From Bacteroidales bacterium (lineage in GTDB: Bacteria; Bacteroidota; Bacteroidia; Bacteroidales; F082), in contig JAFXLL010000008.1 of NCBI GenBank assembly GCA_017531225.1, positions 62,001 through 126,000 of the forward strand: DNA of 64,000 bases, in the 5' to 3' direction. The first letter of the stretch is position 1; each line of letters begins with the position of its first letter. Below are positions 49,849 through 60,349 of this stretch, in pieces. The translations under genes and the position numbers were made by a program. The notes beneath the pieces were generated by a model, which was given only the letters and a program-made list of their open reading frames with translations, was not told the DNA's origin and did not search any database.

Positions 49849-52762
49849 ACAGCTGTATATCCATAATATCGCCTCTATCGAGAATGCCTTCATCGACTTC
49901 GATGCCGAGCCCTTGAAGAGTAGCGATCTGTTCCTGATCTCCGGCAAGATCGGCGCAGGTAAATCCACTATCCTTGATGCCATCTGCTTGGCTTTATATG
50001 GCACTACACCCCGTGTCAATGCAGGCACACGTGACCGAATCGATGCCAATGAGGACAACCTATCAGGTCGCGACCCGAGGCAATTTATGCGTCAAAACAC
50101 AGGTGAGGCAAGCGCCCGACTGGTGTTTGATGGCACTGACGGCAATAGCTATGAAGCGGAATGGCATGTGCAGCGTGGCGCCTTGAAGAAAGCCACCTCA
50201 GCACTCAGTCCAGATGTATGGACCCTGCATAACCTGACATCGGGAGAGGTGTTGATTGGCAGCACCAATAAGGATAAAGGCATCCGTAATGCCGTCGAAA
50301 AAGCTGTCGGTCTTGACTTTGAACAATTTTGCCGCACTACCATATTGGCACAAGGTGAGTTTACCAAGTTCCTGAAGAGCGACGAGAGCGAGAAAGCCGC
50401 CATCTTGGAAAAGATTACTGGAACGGAGATCTTCTCGAGGATCGGCGTAAGGATCTTTGAACGTACCAAAGAGAGACGCGAAAGCCTGAAGGCTGAGACG
50501 GAAAAACTCAGTGGCATCACCCTGTTGAGCGAGGAAGAGATTCAAACGAAAACCGCCAGAAGCCAAGCTATTGCTTCTGAAAACGAAGCTTTGGTCAAAG
50601 AGTGGGAACAAGCGGTGGAGGCCCGCCGTGACCTGAAAGAGGTAGAAGAACGGCAAACCGAAATCCAACGGCTTGACCAAGAGGTAGAGACCCAACTGAA
50701 ACCTAACTATGAGGTAGGACTGAAAGGCAAACAAGGCTTGGAGCAGCGGATGCAGAGCTTGAAGAGCCAGCAGGAATCCCTCAGTATTAAGATTGAAAAC
50801 CAACAGAAGAAGGCGTGCGTCTATGAACAGAGCCAAACCATACTACAACTGTTGCGGTCGATCTACAAGGCACAACAGCAGATTCAGCTGAAACGTCAGG
50901 AAGCTCCTAAGGTTGCTTTCAACGAATTGGATGCAGTACTGAAAGCCGACGAAGAACGGCTGAAATCCATGAATCTGCCTGGCTTGCGCACACAAAAAGA
51001 GACACTCGTCAAGACGGCCAATGAGCTACAGAACCTGCTGACCCGATTGGATGTCCTGACTAATCAGAGCAAGCAACAAAGTGAGCTTGAACGACAAAAC
51101 AAAGCCCTTTGGACAGAAGTGGAACAGCTTGAACAGACTTTGCCCGTGCATCAGGAGAGACTGAAGGCAGGGAAGGAGTTGCTGGCTTCGCTCGAGACCA
51201 TTAAAAACCTGAGTGCCCAAACTGTCGATCAATGGTCGAAACAAATCCGTGCCACTTTGAAGGAAGGCTGTGTTTGTCCCGTCTGCCAACAGACCTTGCA
51301 ACAGGCGCTGCCCGTGGAATCTGAGTTGGATCAAGTCTATCAGGAAAACCTATCTAAATACGAACGTCAGAAGCTGGAAGTGGAAGCCCTGACGGATAAG
51401 CTGAATGGCTTAAAAGCCAATGTTGAAGCCAAAAAGCGCCAACATGGGCAGAACGCTGAGAACCTGGCGAAGTCCAGCGCTGAGCTTCAACGCGAAACAC
51501 AACGCTTCCTTTCGGATGCCTCAAAACAGGGCATTCAAACCATGCCTGAAGCGACGGAAAGGTTGAAGCCTTTGAAGCAAGCGAAAGAAGACGAGGCTTA
51601 TCAGTTAGGCCTTCGCATTACGGAAGCGGAGCGTTTGGAGCTGCAGGTTAACGAGAAACGGGCACAGCTGAATCAGCTTGCCACTATCGCTGAGTTGGAG
51701 AAGAACGTCAACGAGATGTGGCAGGAGGTGGATGCCTTGCTTAAGGATCAAGAGTGGTCGGTGGATTGGCATATCGACATGACCTCGTTTGCCAATCAGC
51801 TGAAGGAAGAGGCCAAGCAGTTCATGGACAACAAGGAACGCGTCAAAGAACTAGACCGTCAGCTGAAAGAGTGTGAGACAACGCTCCAGGAGGTGAAGGA
51901 ACTCCAGTTGAGGGTCGTGTCAGTGCTGCCATCTTGGGGCCTCATCAAAGTGGATGAATCGCAAGACATGGAGCGGATTTCAGCCTATTGGAACGACTTG
52001 CTTGCACGATTGAATACCAACCGTCAGCTGAAGGCGGCGGCTGTGCAGAAAAAACAAGATGCCGAAAAGCGTTTGGCGGCTGTGCAGGTGAACGACACTC
52101 CCGAATTGCTCGATAAGAAGATCGCCGACCTTGATAAGCGCGTCAACGCCTTAAAGGAGGAGCGTGTGGAGATCACCAAGGCGTTGGAGTTGGATGCCAA
52201 CCAGCGCAAGGACAAGGAGGCACTGCAGCAACGCGTCACAGCGTTGACAGAGTCGTATGCCCAATGGAAACGACTCTGCGATCATTTCGGCAGTGCCGAC
52301 GGTAGCCTGTTCCGAAAGATTGCCCAGAGTTTCATCTTAGGCAACCTGCTTCATTCCGCCAACAACTATCTGAAGACAATGCATCCTCGTTATTCGCTTG
52401 AGGTGGTTCGAGGAACGTTACACCTGTCGTTGGTGGATGCCTATCAAGGATACGCCACTCGAACTGTCTCCACATTGAGTGGGGGTGAGAGTTTCTTGGT
52501 GTCGTTAGCCTTGGCATTGGCCCTGTCGGATATCGGGCAAAACCTTGCTGTCGATACCTTGTTCATCGATGAAGGCTTCGGCTCGCTCAGCGGAGAGGAG
52601 TTATCGAATGCCATCAACACGCTTCGTGCCTTGCATCGTGCCAATGGCCGTCATGTGGGCATCATTAGCCATGTGGACACGGTGAAAGAAAGCATTCCCG
52701 TCCAGATTCAGGTGATCCAGGAAGGGAATCAATCCAGCAGTATTGTTAGCGTTGTGAGTTAG
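49838..52762 (+). CDS. sbcC: nuclease SbcC (Rad50 type)
   Basis: A 974-residue SMC-like ATPase. N-terminal Walker A ISGKIGAGKSTILDAI (about 34-49), two long coiled-coil regions (about 200-460 and 510-800) and the zinc-hook motif CVCPVCQQ near residue 480 between them, then the C-terminal signature TLSGGESFLVSLALALALSDI and Walker B TLFIDEGFGSLSG. The hook joins two molecules. The gene overlaps sbcD by 11 bp and ends the plus-strand operon 2 bp from the stop of the glucan synthase gene. Confidence 0.96.
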   Translation: MRIKQLYIHNIASIENAFIDFDAEPLKSSDLFLISGKIGAGKSTILDAICLALYGTTPRVNAGTRDRIDANEDNLSGRDPRQFMRQNTGEASARLVFDGTDGNSYEAEWHVQRGALKKATSALSPDVWTLHNLTSGEVLIGSTNKDKGIRNAVEKAVGLDFEQFCRTTILAQGEFTKFLKSDESEKAAILEKITGTEIFSRIGVRIFERTKERRESLKAETEKLSGITLLSEEEIQTKTARSQAIASENEALVKEWEQAVEARRDLKEVEERQTEIQRLDQEVETQLKPNYEVGLKGKQGLEQRMQSLKSQQESLSIKIENQQKKACVYEQSQTILQLLRSIYKAQQQIQLKRQEAPKVAFNELDAVLKADEERLKSMNLPGLRTQKETLVKTANELQNLLTRLDVLTNQSKQQSELERQNKALWTEVEQLEQTLPVHQERLKAGKELLASLETIKNLSAQTVDQWSKQIRATLKEGCVCPVCQQTLQQALPVESELDQVYQENLSKYERQKLEVEALTDKLNGLKANVEAKKRQHGQNAENLAKSSAELQRETQRFLSDASKQGIQTMPEATERLKPLKQAKEDEAYQLGLRITEAERLELQVNEKRAQLNQLATIAELEKNVNEMWQEVDALLKDQEWSVDWHIDMTSFANQLKEEAKQFMDNKERVKELDRQLKECETTLQEVKELQLRVVSVLPSWGLIKVDESQDMERISAYWNDLLARLNTNRQLKAAAVQKKQDAEKRLAAVQVNDTPELLDKKIADLDKRVNALKEERVEITKALELDANQRKDKEALQQRVTALTESYAQWKRLCDHFGSADGSLFRKIAQSFILGNLLHSANNYLKTMHPRYSLEVVRGTLHLSLVDAYQGYATRTVSTLSGGESFLVSLALALALSDIGQNLAVDTLFIDEGFGSLSGEELSNAINTLRALHRANGRHVGIISHVDTVKESIPVQIQVIQEGNQSSSIVSVVS

Positions 52763-52764
52763 CT

Positions 52765-55700
52765 TTAAGCTATCACTTCGTGTTCCTGTCCATCGTCCAC
52801 GAGGTTGATGACAGTAGGAGCGATGTGTGCACTTGGGGTGTTGTAATGGATCACGTAGGTGCTACTGCCGAAGCGGTAACGGATGGTGAAACCTTCCCAG
52901 TCGGTGGGCACATGCGGATCGATGGTGAGGGTGTTGCCTTCCTTGTGGAAGCCGAGAATGTTCTCGATACCGGTCTTGTAAGCCCATGACGCTGATCCCG
53001 TGTACCATGTCCAGCCGCCGCGGCCAGGATGCTGACGGTTGCTGTAGATGTCGGCTGCGATGCAGTACGGTTCCACTTTGTATTTCAGCACATCGGCAAG
53101 GGTTTGGGTGCGGTGTATCGGGTTGATCAGCGAGTAGAGGAAGTAAGCCATGTCGATGCGGCCTTCCTTGAGCTGTGCCATGATGTACCACATGGCGCCG
53201 TGGGTGTACTGACCGCCGTTCTCGCGGACGCCTTCAGGATATTGCATGATGTATCCTGGATCGTCGGTGGAGTGCTTGAATGGAGGCGTGAGCAGTTGGA
53301 TGATCTCATGGGCACGGTTGACCAAGCGGCTGTCGGTCTCACGGAAGATGGACTGTTTCTGCTCAGGTGTAGCGACATCGGTGAGGATGCTCCATGCCTG
53401 GGAGATGAGGTCGATCTGACACTCGGTGTTGTTGCGTGAACCCATGGGGTTGCCGTTGTCGAAGAAGGCGCGGAGGAACCAGTAACCGTCCCAAGCATTG
53501 TCTTGCAAAGCCTTGACGAGGCGGTTGCGGAACTGGCTCAGCTCTTCGCAGTAGCTGAGATCGGCATCAGGTATCTTCTGGGTGAGTTCTTCCATCTTGG
53601 GCAACAGGTCGCAGAGGAAGAAGGCCACCCACACGCTCTCACCCTTGTTGCCGATGCCGACGCGGCTCATGCCGTCGTTCCAGTCACCGCAGCCCATCAG
53701 CGGCAGGCCGTGGGCACCGATACGTCCCATGGAACGGTTGACGGAACGGCGTAGATGTTCGAACAGCGTGGCTTTATTGTCGGATGCCGAGTAATTCAGG
53801 CAGCGTTCGGCTTCGTTAGGAGCGAGTTGATCGGCTTGGCAGAACGGCACCTCTTCCATAAGGATGTTGAGGTCGCCTGTGACCTTGATGTATTGGTAAG
53901 TGACATAAACGAGCCACAGGTAGTCGTCGCTGAAGGTAGTGCGGGCGCCGAGTTTAAGGCTCTCATGCCACCAGTGCAGCACATCGCCTTCGGGGAACTG
54001 ATGTGCGGCGTGGTCGAGGATCTGACGACGGGCGTAGTCGGGATCGCTGTAAAGGCAACTCATCACGTCCTGAAGCTGGTCGCGGAAGCCAGTGGCACCG
54101 CCCACTTGGTAGAAGCCAGCGCGTGCATAGAGGCGTGAGGCATACACTTGGTACAGGTACCAGCGGTTCAACATATAGTTGAGCGACTTGTCGGGCGTTT
54201 CCACTTGGATGTGACCAAGTTTCTCGTCCCAGAAATGGGTCACGGCATCGAATTCCTTGTAAATATCAGCAGTGCTATAGGTAGCCGGTGCCATATTGCG
54301 ATCCTCGATGACGGCGATGACGAAATCAACCTCACGCACCCCCTTGGCCGGGATATGCACCTTCATGCCAAGACGTTTGCGGTTCGGGAACTTGAGTGAA
54401 TAGTCGTATTGCTTCTCAGGATCATCCTCGCACAAGGCGGTGAGTTGTACCCATGTGTCGCGATACAGATCGTGATAGACGTTGCGGACAAAGATGCTGT
54501 TTGAGTTCTCGTCCCATTCAGAGTAGAGGTAACGTGCCGTCTTTTCCTCGGTGGTGCCCATCACGAGTTTATACACCATGTCGAGTTGGAGCTCGGTATC
54601 TTCGTTGGTCTTGTTCTCAATCTTGATTTGATAGTACTTCTCAAGGCGTTCGGTAGCCACAAACACACGTACCTTGACGTTGAGTTCGTCGTATTGGGCA
54701 TCGAAAGAGGAGAAGCCTTGACCGTGGCGTGCCGTGGCCGGGACGAATTGTTTCTTGTTGATGAGCAGCATCTCCGAAGCGTTGTCGCGGACAATGTCGT
54801 TGCTCCAGCCCGTGAGCTTGAACTGCTGGGCGTTGTAGGCAAAAGTGAATCCTGCCATGGTGGAGCTGACGATGCAGCCGAATCTTGGGTTGGCGATGAC
54901 GTTGACCCAAGGCATCGGCGTGTTGGTGTTGGTGACCACGTAGTCGCGACCGACGTTGTCGAAACCGCCGTATTGGTTGTAGAAGTCGAGGGTGCTCCAA
55001 ACGTGGAACTGGGCGCTGGGCTTCATCACCGGGTATTCCACCTTGTCCTGATACTGCTGGTTGGCAGCCTCGAGGTTTTGCAACTGCTGTTCGATGCGTT
55101 CATGGTCGTTGAAGTCGATGCGTGCCACGGTGCGGAGCAGGATGCGCTCTTCCTCACTGATTTCATTGCCGTTGAGGATGAACACCTGTCCAGTTTGTTC
55201 GTGCGTAGCCCACAGATGCTCGGTGTTGGCCATGTTACGGATGAAGTGGGTGAGGCCGTCGTGGTTGTTGCCAGGCACGTCGTTGATGAAGACGAGGTCT
55301 AGCACCAGACCGTGTACCTTATAATATTCGAAGGCGCGAAGCATCTCCTTGGCGAAGCCTGACTTATCGATGTCGTCGATTTCCATCAGCACGATGGCGT
55401 GGTCGCCGCTGATGCCGAAGCGCCACAGGCCGCTCTGAGAGAGTCTGTTCTTGGCCAGGACTTCTTGGCGTTTGTTACCGAAGGTGGCTGTCTGGAGGAT
55501 GTATTTCGAGATGCTGTTGTAGAGGCGCATCTGTGAGCCTTTCAATAGCGACATGTCAGTGCGCATGTTGTTGAACACCGAGGCTTTCTTGAAAGCATCT
55601 TCAACGTCAACAGCATTCTGATACTGATCCACAAGATGGAAGAGCTGCTCCTTGGCTCTTGCGAAGCCAGTGATGATGAAAGCGGAGACGGCTTTACCAG

Positions 55701-58700
55701 CTGGGACGTGAATGCGTCGGCGCATGCTCATGATGGGGTCGAGGGTGGTGCCGACGGTGTTGCTCAAAGTACGGTGGTTGTCGATGACATGGGCGTGTCG
55801 GATGCTGCCGCCGCGGCCTAAGAACTTGATTCTTGAGGTCTCGTAACTCACCAAGTTGTTCTGATTGTCGGTTTCTTCTTTATCTACAAAGAGCTTATGG
55901 ATGACGTAATCATAGCCTTCATTTTCAATTTGTGAAGGCTTGCTGAAGATCAAGGACTCGTGATCGCTGTCGTACTCACTGAATATCTTCATGCTGTTGA
56001 AGACACGGTGTCCGGCATCGACGTCACGTGGAGCCATCACCACTTCGCCGTAGCTAGTGATTTCCAAATCGACATCAAGCTGGCTGTTGTTAGTGAAAGT
56101 GATCCTGCGGATCTCAGCGAAATAGTCCTTTAACACCGTGATCTCCGTCTTGGTCTCAATGTCGTCATCGACACGCATGAAGCTGATCTTGTCGGAAGCG
56201 AAGCTTACCCTATATTGCGATGGCATCACGTCGAGAGGAGAGTATGTGTTACACCAGAGCTTGTCGTCGCGGAGGTTACGGATATACAAATAGGTGCCGT
56301 AATGGTCGGCCGTGATTTTGCGGTAACGGTTGACGAGAATCTTGCGGTAGCGTGAGAAACCTGAGCCTCGGTCGTTGAGCAGCACGGTATAATGACCATT
56401 GCTGACCACGCCGATTTCGGGAACGGTGGCAATGCCGTCATAGTCGCGGGCATCGCTCTCAGTCTGTACCTTGGAATATTGGTAACGCTTGTATTGCGTG
56501 ACTTTCAAGTCGATGTAAGGCTGAACCTGAGCCTTCTCCTTGAGCAGCGTCTCCATGGATTTGAAGACGGGTTCTTGCATGAAGTAGCGCTGCAGGCAAT
56601 GGTCGCCGAGGTAGTTGGCGAGTGAGGCCAGAATCATACCTTGATGGTGGGCGTAATGGGCGACTACCGGCACGTGGTCGTCCTCGTCGTAGCTCTCATA
56701 GAAGCCCATGTCGTCATACATGTTGAGGCTCTTAAAGCGTTGTAGGTTGTCGTAAACGGCACGGTCGTTGACGCTGATCGATAACAACGAGCTGTAAGGT
56801 GAAATCACGATGCGGTCAGGGGTGGTGTTCTGGAACTTCAAGTATGGCACACCGAAGGCGTGATACTTATAGTTCTTGGCATCGTCCAGCTCGTTGTAGG
56901 CGGTCTCAGAGATACCCCAAGGTAAGGCATCATTGATGTTTTTGATGAATGCGCGCTGTGCCCTAACGGCGAAGCTATAGGTCTCGTCCATGAGGGTGTG
57001 CTTGTAGGTGGGCAGGAAGATGAGCGGCATGAAGTACTCGAACAGGGTGCCATACCACGATGCCACGCCTTTGTAGCCTTTGTATTGGACCAAGGTTTTA
57101 TCGAGGCAGAACCAATGCTTGTATGGCGCATCGCCTTGTGCGATGGTGAGGAAGCTGGTGAGACGAGCCTCGGAGGCGAAGTTGTTGTAATGGTAGGGCA
57201 GGAGGGCATGGGCACCATAGTCGTAGCCGATGCTGAACACATCGAGTTCAGGATTGTAGAGCTTGGAGAAATCCGTCTCCTCAATCAGTTTCTGAATCCG
57301 ATCATGCAAATCGGTGTTTTGGTTCGCTTGGGCGAAGGCTTTGGCCACATAGAGACATGCTACGAAGTTGCCACTGTCGCAGGTAGAGATGAAGAAGTTC
57401 GGCAGCGTCTTCAGCGTGTTGATGTGATACCAGTTGAAGAGGTGACCATTCCATTTCTCCAGCTTCTCGACGGTGTCGATGATATGGCCGAGTCGCTCAA
57501 TGGCTTCTTCTTCGGTAATGAAACCGAGTTCTGAAGCGGAAATGATGGAGGTGATGGAGTAGCCGATGTTGGTTGGCGAGGTCTTGTAGTCGGCTTTCTT
57601 CTGACGGTTGAGTTGATAGTTGTCAGGGATGAGGTAATGGGTATCCTCTGTGATGAGGGTATCGAAGAAATGCCATGTGTCCTTGGCGAGTTGGCGGATC
57701 TCCTCAGTCTCTTTGGTGTTGAGTTTTTTCTTGTCTTGGAATTTCTTGCCCAGCCAGAACATCAGGAATGGCGCACCGCACCAAGAAATGACGCAGAAGA
57801 GCATTGCCAGCAGGGCAAGCGTGTTCACAGGGTTCGAGACATAGAGGAAGATCAAGATAGCTGAAGCCACATAGTTGAACCAGAATTTGCCGATGTAGTC
57901 GCCGAGGGTGCCTTTGGTGCTCTTTGCAGCTTCGTCACTGGTGATCCAGTTGAGCAGGTTTTTGTGGCTGAACCACATGCGATAACAAGCACGAACCAAG
58001 GCATCGGTATACATCCAAGCCTCTTTGGGAAGCAATGCAAATTGAACCAATGAGCGGTTGATGATCACATTGAAGCCACGCATCAATGTGGCGTAGTAGT
58101 GGTAGCGTTTGCCGAAACGAGGCAAAGTGGTGATCTGTCCTAAGATAAAGAATACGATAGGGCTGGCCACGGCAATCAGTGCCACTAAGAGGAACCATGC
58201 GGGGTGGAACCATGTGAGGCTACTGAAGCCGACGTATAGGATCACCATTAAGGCCAAACTCAACACGGAACGGCGCAGATTGTCGAAGATCTTCCAGCGA
58301 CCGATGGTGTTCACCTGATTCTTTACCTTAACGCCTTGCTCGTTGCGTACTTTGTTGAACAGCCAGCTGATGATCTGCCAGTCGCCACGGGTCCAGCGGT
58401 GGTGACGCTTGGCGTCGTCGATATAATTGGACGGGTTGTCGTCAAATAATTCCAAGTCGTTGATCAAGCCGCAGCGGATGTGGCAGCCTTCAATCAAGTC
58501 GTGGCTGAGGATGAGGTTCTCGGGGAAAGTACCTTTTAGCACTTTTTGGAACACCTTCAGGTCGTAGATGCCTTTACCGCAGAAGCTTCCTTCGTTGAAG
58601 ATGTCTTGATACAGCTCAAACGAAGCGGTGGTATAGACGTCGAGGCCGCCGAGACCGGCAAACAGCTGGGCGTAGCGGCTCTTGTTGGTGACTTCCACAT

Positions 58701-60330
58701 CCACGTTGACGCGAGGCTGCATGATGCCGTAGCCAGCATTGACACGCTTGCCGTCGGGCGACAGCTGCGCACGGTTCAAAGGATGTGCCATGGCGCCGAT
58801 GAGCTTCTGGGCGGAATAGAGCACCAACTCAGTGTCGGTATCCAAGGTGATGATGAACTGGATGGGAGGCACAGCGCCTTCGAGCCAGCGGGTGATGGTC
58901 TCGCAACGGAAACGTTTCTGTCGCTCACCCTCCGTAGTGTTGCCTAAAACCAAGTCGTTGAAATGCAGAATGGCGCCACGCTTGCGCTCGTAGCCAAGCC
59001 AGCAGTTTTCGCCGTCGCTCCAAGCACGTTTTCTATAAACGAAATTGAAGATGGGAGCACCGTATTTCTTATTCAGTTCTTCGACTTTAGCCAGACCCGC
59101 CTGTGCCACTTCATCGTCCCAAGGCATGTCTTCATTAGGACCTGCCGCAGCATCACCGATGAGGGTGTAGAAGATGTTTTGTGGACGGCTCTCCAAGCGC
59201 TGACCTTCGCTGGCACGGTTGATATTGGAGAGGTAATAGATCTCCAACTGTTCGAGCAACTCGATGGTTCTGGCTTTGTTCTTTAAAATGGTTGGCATGA
59301 TGACCATGGTGGCGTATTCCTTAGGAATCAAGCCGTCCTTGAACTTGATCTTGAAGGTGTTGACGGGCTTGTGAATCTTATAAAGCAGCTGGTTGAACAG
59401 GTCGATGACGATTTGGCTCATTGGCACCCACATGATGATGGTCAGCAGTACCGTGAGAGCGCTAAAGCCTTGCTTGGAGGTGGCCCACCATGCGAATCCT
59501 AAGGCCAGTCCAAGGGTGAGCAGCACCACGATCCACACGTACCAGTGGGCACGGGCGTTCCATTTCTTGGGAGGGAATAGTTGCCAGCCCACATGCTCGC
59601 CTTTTTCGTCGGCCTTGGCTACCAACGCTTTCACGAAGTCGTGTTCCTTGACTCTATGCTTCTTACACTGTCGAGTGATCATGGCACGGTAGTCGTCCTT
59701 GGTGCGGTCGTACATCTCGTCGTACATACCGGCCTTCTCAGCTTTCAGCATCTGCTCGGAATAGCTCACGGTGTCGATCAGTTCCGATACAGGAAGTTTG
59801 GTCATCTTCTTCAACGAATTGAAGAGATTCATCATCATTAGGTTCTGCTGGGCTGCCACGTTCAGCTTATCCATGTTGGCCATGGAACTGTCAGTGGGGG
59901 AGTAGTGGTAGGCGTTGCTGGTCTTCAGCTGTGTGCAGAGCTCGGCCAACTCCTTGAGCAGGATACACTTCATTAATGGAAGCAGGGCGCATACTTCGGG
60001 GTAGGACAGGTAATCCTTGTTATTCTCCTGTTCCTGAAGCAGGTAGTTGAAAAACATACCCTTGTCGATCTGGTAATGGCAACGTGTCAGAAACTCGCGG
60101 AGCATCGACTCCAGATGTTTCATCCGCTCGCCTTCGAGCTTCTTGAAACTCCTGCTTTGCAAGTCGATCTTCAGCACTTTCTCCTGCTCGCTGATCATGT
60201 AGTAGTTGTCCAAGACCCATTCGTTGGTGCTGCCCACAAGGCGTTGCGACTTGGTCTCTTCTACAAGTAACAGGTAGTAGTCCGTGATGATTTTTATGCT
60301 GTCCTTAAAGATGCGGTAGGTGCTTTTCAT
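52765..60330 (-). CDS. cyclic beta-1,2-glucan synthase-like protein (NdvB/ChvB type)
   Basis: A 2521-residue membrane protein with the architecture of cyclic beta-1,2-glucan synthase. Order: helical N-terminal part; membrane segments (about 266-320); GT84 glycosyltransferase domain with LDTDTELVL near residue 497 and RHHRWTRGDWQI near residue 650; more membrane segments (about 690-880); a glycoamylase-like cyclisation domain with GISETAYNEL and MGFYESYDEDDHVP near residue 1209; two beta-sandwich domains; and a C-terminal GH94 phosphorylase-like domain with GGATGFRDQLQDVM and CGDWNDGMSR near residue 2213. Proteobacterial enzymes are about 2830 residues. It lies last in a minus-strand operon, 19 bp after the radical SAM gene. 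Confidence 0.9.
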   Translation of the reverse strand: MKSTYRIFKDSIKIITDYYLLLVEETKSQRLVGSTNEWVLDNYYMISEQEKVLKIDLQSRSFKKLEGERMKHLESMLREFLTRCHYQIDKGMFFNYLLQEQENNKDYLSYPEVCALLPLMKCILLKELAELCTQLKTSNAYHYSPTDSSMANMDKLNVAAQQNLMMMNLFNSLKKMTKLPVSELIDTVSYSEQMLKAEKAGMYDEMYDRTKDDYRAMITRQCKKHRVKEHDFVKALVAKADEKGEHVGWQLFPPKKWNARAHWYVWIVVLLTLGLALGFAWWATSKQGFSALTVLLTIIMWVPMSQIVIDLFNQLLYKIHKPVNTFKIKFKDGLIPKEYATMVIMPTILKNKARTIELLEQLEIYYLSNINRASEGQRLESRPQNIFYTLIGDAAAGPNEDMPWDDEVAQAGLAKVEELNKKYGAPIFNFVYRKRAWSDGENCWLGYERKRGAILHFNDLVLGNTTEGERQKRFRCETITRWLEGAVPPIQFIITLDTDTELVLYSAQKLIGAMAHPLNRAQLSPDGKRVNAGYGIMQPRVNVDVEVTNKSRYAQLFAGLGGLDVYTTASFELYQDIFNEGSFCGKGIYDLKVFQKVLKGTFPENLILSHDLIEGCHIRCGLINDLELFDDNPSNYIDDAKRHHRWTRGDWQIISWLFNKVRNEQGVKVKNQVNTIGRWKIFDNLRRSVLSLALMVILYVGFSSLTWFHPAWFLLVALIAVASPIVFFILGQITTLPRFGKRYHYYATLMRGFNVIINRSLVQFALLPKEAWMYTDALVRACYRMWFSHKNLLNWITSDEAAKSTKGTLGDYIGKFWFNYVASAILIFLYVSNPVNTLALLAMLFCVISWCGAPFLMFWLGKKFQDKKKLNTKETEEIRQLAKDTWHFFDTLITEDTHYLIPDNYQLNRQKKADYKTSPTNIGYSITSIISASELGFITEEEAIERLGHIIDTVEKLEKWNGHLFNWYHINTLKTLPNFFISTCDSGNFVACLYVAKAFAQANQNTDLHDRIQKLIEETDFSKLYNPELDVFSIGYDYGAHALLPYHYNNFASEARLTSFLTIAQGDAPYKHWFCLDKTLVQYKGYKGVASWYGTLFEYFMPLIFLPTYKHTLMDETYSFAVRAQRAFIKNINDALPWGISETAYNELDDAKNYKYHAFGVPYLKFQNTTPDRIVISPYSSLLSISVNDRAVYDNLQRFKSLNMYDDMGFYESYDEDDHVPVVAHYAHHQGMILASLANYLGDHCLQRYFMQEPVFKSMETLLKEKAQVQPYIDLKVTQYKRYQYSKVQTESDARDYDGIATVPEIGVVSNGHYTVLLNDRGSGFSRYRKILVNRYRKITADHYGTYLYIRNLRDDKLWCNTYSPLDVMPSQYRVSFASDKISFMRVDDDIETKTEITVLKDYFAEIRRITFTNNSQLDVDLEITSYGEVVMAPRDVDAGHRVFNSMKIFSEYDSDHESLIFSKPSQIENEGYDYVIHKLFVDKEETDNQNNLVSYETSRIKFLGRGGSIRHAHVIDNHRTLSNTVGTTLDPIMSMRRRIHVPAGKAVSAFIITGFARAKEQLFHLVDQYQNAVDVEDAFKKASVFNNMRTDMSLLKGSQMRLYNSISKYILQTATFGNKRQEVLAKNRLSQSGLWRFGISGDHAIVLMEIDDIDKSGFAKEMLRAFEYYKVHGLVLDLVFINDVPGNNHDGLTHFIRNMANTEHLWATHEQTGQVFILNGNEISEEERILLRTVARIDFNDHERIEQQLQNLEAANQQYQDKVEYPVMKPSAQFHVWSTLDFYNQYGGFDNVGRDYVVTNTNTPMPWVNVIANPRFGCIVSSTMAGFTFAYNAQQFKLTGWSNDIVRDNASEMLLINKKQFVPATARHGQGFSSFDAQYDELNVKVRVFVATERLEKYYQIKIENKTNEDTELQLDMVYKLVMGTTEEKTARYLYSEWDENSNSIFVRNVYHDLYRDTWVQLTALCEDDPEKQYDYSLKFPNRKRLGMKVHIPAKGVREVDFVIAVIEDRNMAPATYSTADIYKEFDAVTHFWDEKLGHIQVETPDKSLNYMLNRWYLYQVYASRLYARAGFYQVGGATGFRDQLQDVMSCLYSDPDYARRQILDHAAHQFPEGDVLHWWHESLKLGARTTFSDDYLWLVYVTYQYIKVTGDLNILMEEVPFCQADQLAPNEAERCLNYSASDNKATLFEHLRRSVNRSMGRIGAHGLPLMGCGDWNDGMSRVGIGNKGESVWVAFFLCDLLPKMEELTQKIPDADLSYCEELSQFRNRLVKALQDNAWDGYWFLRAFFDNGNPMGSRNNTECQIDLISQAWSILTDVATPEQKQSIFRETDSRLVNRAHEIIQLLTPPFKHSTDDPGYIMQYPEGVRENGGQYTHGAMWYIMAQLKEGRIDMAYFLYSLINPIHRTQTLADVLKYKVEPYCIAADIYSNRQHPGRGGWTWYTGSASWAYKTGIENILGFHKEGNTLTIDPHVPTDWEGFTIRYRFGSSTYVIHYNTPSAHIAPTVINLVDDGQEHEVIA

Positions 60331-60349
60331 TTATTATGGAGTGTTGTTG

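Noticed and set aside
54586-55302. A 238-codon open frame on the plus strand opposite the glucan synthase
   Set aside because: It mirrors the coding strand of a large enzyme and shows no family motif or promoter.
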